NCBI GenBank assembly: GCA_034722275.1
Contig: JAYENW010000016.1
Location: 1-9,424 of the forward strand
DNA length: 9,424 nucleotides
DNA from: M55B177 sp034722275
GTDB lineage: Bacteria > Chloroflexota > Dehalococcoidia > GIF9 > AB-539-J10
Reading direction: 5' to 3'
The notes under the pieces were generated by a model. That model ran no database searches. It saw nothing but the letters and a program-made list of their open reading frames with translations, and was not told where the DNA came from. Shown in pieces: positions 6,923 through 9,424 of the stretch (its first letter is position 1; each line of letters starts with the position of its first letter). The position numbers and the translations under genes are program-made.

Positions 6923-7078
6923 AAGGGAACATGGAAATCGAGTGGATCTCCAGGTAAGGTCAAGCACACCCCGGCCCGGCGAAACTACTATATTATCACC
7001 GAAAAGGGGAGAGATGCCCTGGACAAATCCCGGAACAAGATTCAAGAGCTGGTTACCGAGGTGCTTGAAGAGGGTTGA
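6923..7078 (+). pseudogene. C-terminal remnant of a PadR-like winged-helix regulator
   Basis: The frame ending at TGA 7076-7078 reads TPARRNYYIITEKGRDALD and then NKIQELVTEVLEEG. This is the pattern of the winged-helix beta wing and following helix of PadR-type transcriptional regulators (R-x-YY-x-x-TEKG). A TAG at 6920-6922 closes the frame upstream and no start with an SD exists. In a neighbouring frame, 6922-6954 reads EGNMEIEWISR and then stops at TAA, which could be the preceding beta strand displaced by a frameshift. The DNA-binding helices are missing altogether. It sits between two membrane-protein genes and may once have regulated one of them. Confidence 0.5.
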
Positions 7079-7141
7079 TAATAACCAGGCCCTGTATCCC
7101 GGCAATATTACTGACTGCTCGAGGGGGTACAGTTAAAGACG

Positions 7142-7885
7142 TTGATAACAACACTGTTTTTCGTAGTAGCTTTTATCGCAGCAGCAGTAGCCAGCGTTGC
7201 TGGTTTTGGCACGGCGACGATAACCATCCCATTCCTTGCCTGGATAATCGGTTTCAAGCAGGCAATAATTCTGATCGCCTTTTTCCACGGTTTCAGCAAC
7301 CTCTTCAAACTGATAACGCTGAGACAGTCGGTTAACGTGCGCTTGATGCTTCTCTACGGGATACCGAGCGTTTTAACCGCCATCGCGGGCGCTTACCTCC
7401 TGGATGTTATCGCCCCCGAGGGCATAGGTCTCGGCATCGGCATCTTTCTGATACTCTTTGCTGTATATTCACTTGTTAACCCATCGCGGACATTGCCGGA
7501 GAGAAACTACATACTGGTAGCTGGCGGCTTGCTCTCCGGGTTCACAGCAGGTCTCATCGGCATGGGCGGAGCAATCCGTGGCGCGTTCCTCATATCCACG
7601 AAAATCAGGAGGGAAATGTATATAGCCACCTCGGCGGCTATAGCACTTTGCACGGACATCGCGCGCATCACGACATACGTCGCCAGGGGTAATCTTGAGC
7701 CACAATATTACTGGTATATCCCGGTGATCTTCGTCATCGGCTTTGCCGGCACCCGGTTAGGAGTGAAGTTGCTCAGGAGGCTTCCCGAACCAACAGTCAA
7801 ACGGGTAGTGATGGTAATGCTGTTGCTGGCAAGCATCTCTTTTATACTGAACTACCTCGGCATCATCGAGATGGGCCAGGGTTAA
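7142..7885 (+). CDS. TSUP-family permease (TauE/SafE-like)
   Basis: Inner-membrane permease of the TSUP family, 247 aa. Members export or import sulfite, sulfoacetate, thiosulfate and other small anions. The family's internal duplication is visible: ASVAGFGTATITIPFL at 17-32 and LIGMGGAIRGAFLIST at 138-153 begin the two halves, each followed by several hydrophobic helices, for about eight in all. Length is typical (240-270). The start is uncertain. TTG at 7142 gives a natural N-terminus, but its best SD, GAGGGGGT at 7121-7128, is 13 nt away. No ATG or GTG lies in frame near it, and CTG at 7115 is the alternative. No sulfur-metabolism gene is nearby, so the substrate is open. Confidence 0.85.
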   Translation: MITTLFFVVAFIAAAVASVAGFGTATITIPFLAWIIGFKQAIILIAFFHGFSNLFKLITLRQSVNVRLMLLYGIPSVLTAIAGAYLLDVIAPEGIGLGIGIFLILFAVYSLVNPSRTLPERNYILVAGGLLSGFTAGLIGMGGAIRGAFLISTKIRREMYIATSAAIALCTDIARITTYVARGNLEPQYYWYIPVIFVIGFAGTRLGVKLLRRLPEPTVKRVVMVMLLLASISFILNYLGIIEMGQG

Positions 7886-8186
7886 GCACTGCAGAGCCTC
7901 CCTCAAGGAAGAGTCGAGGCTTTTCCGCCTGCTCAACTCCCTTGTCAACCCTGTCTTCGACGCGATTTTGCAGTGGCTCACCTCGAAGGAAGAGGTTAAC
8001 CATGCAAAAGCACACGCCCGCGCCGCCATGTCAGGTGAAACGCTACCCTACGATGGCGATAAGTACACCGGGGACTCTCGCTGGAACAGTATCTAGCCTC
8101 CTGATGAAAGAGTACCCCCCTGCTGTATTGACGATTGGCAAACCATTTCCGGCATTTTAACTCGCTCCTGACGGACCTGGGCGGGC
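7886..8186. other. Unassigned G/C-rich stretch with a start-less open frame
   Basis: No gene can be called. The plus-strand frame from 7851 to the TAG at 8094-8096 is open for 81 codons and overlaps the permease end. It reads plausibly as protein (SRLFRLLNSLVNPVFDAIL, then SKEEVNHAKAHARAAMSGE), but its first ATG is near the end, and I do not recognise it. It may be a fragment of a lost gene. A second frame starts at ATG 8002 with GAAGGAAGAGG 6 nt upstream and gives 52 Pro- and Thr-rich residues to 8160 with no recognisable motif. The two overlap, so at most one is real. Confidence 0.3.
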
Positions 8187-8424
8187 GCCCTTCATCCTAT
8201 GTCAGCGAATCACAATATCTTCCATGGTTGTTGCTAAGGCATGCCCCAGTACGAAGAGCACCAGTGACATTCGGCGGCGGCATAATAATAACAAAGGGCT
8301 TCTTATTGGGGGTTATCTTGGGCTTGAAGTAGTCCTCCATCAGCCAGAACTTATACCATTTAGTTTCAACACTAGCTGGTCCACAGGCTTTGGACATTTC
8401 GTCTGGTGCTTGTGTCACTTCCAC
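8187..8424 (-). pseudogene. valS: Decayed 5' fragment of valyl-tRNA synthetase (valS)
   Basis: The minus-strand frame from GTG 8424 matches the N-terminus of ValRS: SVETKWYKFWLMEDYFKPKI, then KKPFVIIMPPPNVTGALR. The next codons break the frame. Removing one C from the CCCC run at 8244-8247 restores GHALATTMEDIVIR, the class I HIGH-signature region. The following Trp codon is TGA (8202-8204), after which HRMKG resumes to about 8187. The first His of the signature is Arg (LRTGH for LHxGH). So there is one frameshift, one nonsense change and one active-site substitution within 80 codons, and the remaining 90 percent of the gene (normally about 850-900 codons) is absent. A functional copy must lie elsewhere because ValRS is essential. 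Confidence 0.8.
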
Positions 8425-8429
8425 CTCTC

Positions 8430-8498
8430 CGTAATCCAGTTAACAACTCCACTCTCCCGTATCCCCCTCCCTTTGATAAGGGAGGGGGAAGGATTACG
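8430..8498. repeat. G/C-rich palindromic hairpin, probably a dispersed repeat
   Basis: CCCCCTCCCTT (8463-8473), loop TGAT, and AAGGGAGGGGG (8478-8488) form a perfect 11-bp stem. CGTAATCC (8430-8437) and GGATTACG (8491-8498) form an outer 8-bp stem. Hairpins of the type CCCTCCCTTTGATAAGGG are familiar as repeated intergenic elements in many bacterial genomes. No T tract follows, so it is not a normal terminator. No protein is encoded in 8425-8560. Confidence 0.65.
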
Positions 8499-8560
8499 AG
8501 AGGGGCAAAGCCTCACCTAAACTCTCCTTATCAAGCAGACTCTAGTAAGGGTGAACCGGT

Positions 8561-8752
8561 CTACTCCAGCCCCAGGGCGAAGCGCACGGCCGTTTCAACT
8601 TCTCTCAGCTTCTGAGGACTCAGGGCAACCAGCCGGCTGCGCAGGCAATCTTTGGGGGTGGTGGTAATGGTATCCAGGTTGGCAACTAACCAGGGCTGCG
8701 AGGTCAAATTTTCACACTTATTGACGTAGAACCCATAGAAAGGAGGCGTTGA
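8561..8752 (-). pseudogene. C-terminal remnant of a PemK/MazF-like toxin
   Basis: The minus-strand frame ending at TAG 8563-8561 reads QPWLVANLDTITTTPKDCL, then SRLVALSPQKLREVETAVRFALGLE. This fits the C-terminal end of PemK/MazF endoribonuclease toxins, where a strand with the pattern D-x-I/L-x-T is followed by a basic turn and the helix LSPEKLxEVExALRxALGL. Only about 45 codons align well. The frame is closed by TAG 8755-8753 upstream, without an SD-supported start and without the N-terminal strand that carries the catalytic residues. No antitoxin gene is seen beside it. It is a broken toxin end rather than a working system, and the call rests on short similarity. Confidence 0.5.
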
Positions 8753-8845
8753 CTACCATGAGCACGATGTGATAAAAATTAATCAGCCGGGTGGGTCAAC
8801 GAAGGTGGTTATTGACACATGACTCTCAATTTGACGTGCTTATAA

Positions 8846-8874
8846 GGTTGAGGGAGTGATAGCATAACTCAACC
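8846..8874 (+). promoter_or_regulatory. Leader hairpin before the zinc-ribbon gene
   Basis: GGTTGAG (8846-8852) and CTCAACC (8868-8874) form a perfect 7-bp inverted repeat around 15 nt, 20 nt before the SD of the next gene. TATAAG at 8841-8846 could be a -10 box, but no -35 at the right distance is convincing (TTGACA at 8812 is 23 nt away). It could be a protein-binding site or a 5'-UTR hairpin. Confidence 0.35.
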
Positions 8875-8907
8875 AGCAGATTTGGAGAAACAAAGAAGGA
8901 GGGTACA

Positions 8908-9051
8908 ATGGCAACAGTTTACTGTATGAAGTGTAGAAAAAAGGTGGAGATAAAGAATCCTAAGCAGATTACGCTCAAGAATGGCAGACCAGCAGTCCAA
9001 GGTGTCTGCGCTGCCTGTGGTACCAAGGTATTCCGGATAGGGAAAGCCTAA
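8908..9051 (+). CDS. Small zinc-ribbon protein (DUF5679-like), 47 aa
   Basis: A 47-residue protein with two Cys-x-x-Cys pairs, CMKC at 6-9 and CAAC at 34-37, set to bind one zinc ion. The linker KNPKQITLKNGRPAVQG (16-32) and the ending CGTKVFRIGKA agree with the conserved DUF5679 pattern, a small family of unknown function that I recall from Chloroflexota and some other lineages. Length is full for the family. The start is well supported by AAGAAGGAGGG ending at 8903, 4 nt before the ATG. It is transcribed alone: a leader hairpin lies upstream, and a structured T-tailed region follows 10 nt after the stop. A nucleic-acid-binding role is a common guess for such ribbons, but nothing here shows it. 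Confidence 0.88.
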   Translation: MATVYCMKCRKKVEIKNPKQITLKNGRPAVQGVCAACGTKVFRIGKA

Positions 9052-9061
9052 ATATTATCAT

Positions 9062-9195
9062 GGCGGGCTCTGCCAGGGGAAACTGAGGTGCTAGGGGGTT
9101 TAAACTTTTTCCCACTAGCTTAAATATTGAATCTCTTCCCCTCCCGTGAGGGTAGCCTCAGCTGTAATTGGGCAAGTGGCATCCCGCCTTTTTTT
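9062..9195 (+). ncRNA. Putative structured RNA or elaborate terminator after the zinc-ribbon gene
   Basis: A closing stem pairs GGCGGG (9062-9067) with CCCGCC (9183-9188) and TGCCA (9071-9075) with TGGCA (9177-9181), 11 bp with a 3/1 internal loop. Inside it CTGAGG (9083-9088) pairs with CCTCAG (9156-9161). That stem encloses two hairpins: GCTAG/CTAGC (9090-9119, extended by GGG/CCC) and CCCTC-CCGT-GAGGG (9139-9152). Seven Ts follow at 9189-9195. The nesting is too ordered for a simple terminator, and no frame over it is convincing. It does not match the consensus of RNase P, SRP, tmRNA, 6S or common riboswitches as I know them. It could be a separate small RNA or the 3' UTR of the zinc-ribbon mRNA. 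Confidence 0.45.
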
Positions 9196-9236
9196 GATCA
9201 TGACTTTGAAATGTTACATATTGCCTCCCGGGCAAT

Positions 9237-9269
9237 AAAAAGGGTAGCCAGGATTAACCTGGCTACCCT
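9237..9269 (-). terminator. Minus-strand terminator-like hairpin (distal)
   Basis: AGGGTAGCCAGG (9241-9252) and CCTGGCTACCCT (9258-9269) form a perfect 12-bp stem with a 5-nt loop. The A run at 9237-9241 becomes a T tract after the hairpin only when read on the minus strand. A small hairpin ATTGCC/GGCAAT (9220-9236) lies next to it. Confidence 0.6.
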
Positions 9270-9276
9270 GCGCAAT

Positions 9277-9321
9277 AAAAAAAGGCAAGAGTTCCCCTAT
9301 GTTTAGAGGCTCTCTTGCCTT
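9277..9321 (-). terminator. Minus-strand terminator-like hairpin (proximal)
   Basis: AAGGCAAGAG (9282-9291) pairs perfectly with CTCTTGCCTT (9312-9321). The seven As at 9277-9283 give a T tract on the minus strand. With the hairpin at 9241-9269 it makes two terminators in tandem, both oriented for a transcript coming from beyond the right edge. The rest of the edge (9322-9424) shows only a GAGCAA/TTGCTC pairing at 9385-9411 and no gene. Confidence 0.6.
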
Positions 9322-9424
9322 GTAATTGTCCCTTGTGGCTTTTATTCGGCTACCCGAAAAAGGTTAGACTTATCCTATCAATCCGAGCAACTTTTACTTT
9401 GTTTTTTGCTCTAGCCCTCTATCC

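Noticed and set aside
8224..8520. 98-codon plus-strand frame
   Set aside because: Most of it is antisense to the valS fragment and the rest crosses the palindromic repeat.
8758..8772. Mini-frame ATG AGC ACG ATG TGA behind AAAGGAGG
   Set aside because: The SD is 12 nt away and the product would be four residues. There is no evidence that it is a leader peptide.
9062..9195. TPP, cobalamin or 6S identity for the structured region
   Set aside because: GGGG and CTGAGG fragments resemble parts of some consensus sequences, but the partner motifs are absent and the branching does not fit.
1..9424. CRISPR arrays, tRNA or rRNA genes
   Set aside because: No regularly spaced repeats, no T-loop GGTTCGA-type signature and no rRNA-like sequence seen on either strand.

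Overview
The window reads as part of a chromosome from an uncultured bacterium, possibly Chloroflexota (Dehalococcoidia-like). That placement is an inference from recalled similarity of the transposase fragment, the small zinc-ribbon protein and the HisB and ValS remnants, and no search was run. The left half has moderate GC. The stretch from about 6.4 to 8.1 kb looks clearly richer in G and C, which suggests a different history.

Left block (about 200-3830): a complete osmoprotectant (glycine betaine, carnitine or choline type) ABC importer operon in the order permease, ATPase with tandem CBS domains, permease, and substrate-binding lipoprotein. The first three genes are almost fused (3-nt gap, then a 4-nt ATGA overlap). 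The lipoprotein gene follows 58 nt later with its own strong Shine-Dalgarno. A dyad upstream may be an operator, and a strong hairpin with a T tract lies downstream. Next (4057-5544) is an asparagine-synthetase-like protein whose ATP-using synthetase domain looks intact but whose N-terminal glutaminase nucleophile Cys2 is Ala. Its product is unknown. Its position beside a compatible-solute importer makes an osmolyte or ammonia-dependent amide-forming role worth testing.

Middle and right block (about 5550-8760): mostly gene debris around two intact membrane-protein genes. In order it holds a 3' fragment of hisB, joined tail to tail to the N-terminal half of a DDE/integrase-type transposase on the minus strand; an intact four-helix membrane protein of unknown function; the 3' end of a PadR-like regulator; an intact TSUP (TauE/SafE) permease; an unassigned open frame; a decayed 5' fragment of valS on the minus strand with a frameshift and a nonsense codon; a G/C-rich palindromic hairpin of the kind dispersed between genes; and the C-terminal end of a PemK/MazF-like toxin on the minus strand. 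This looks like a recombination or insertion hot spot.

Right end (about 8840-9424): a tiny intact zinc-ribbon gene (DUF5679-like, 47 aa), preceded by a leader hairpin. It is followed by about 130 nt that can fold into a multi-branched RNA closed by an 11-bp stem ending in seven Ts. Past that lie two tandem terminator-like hairpins whose T tracts are on the minus strand, so a transcript probably enters from beyond the right edge. I saw no CRISPR array, rRNA or tRNA.
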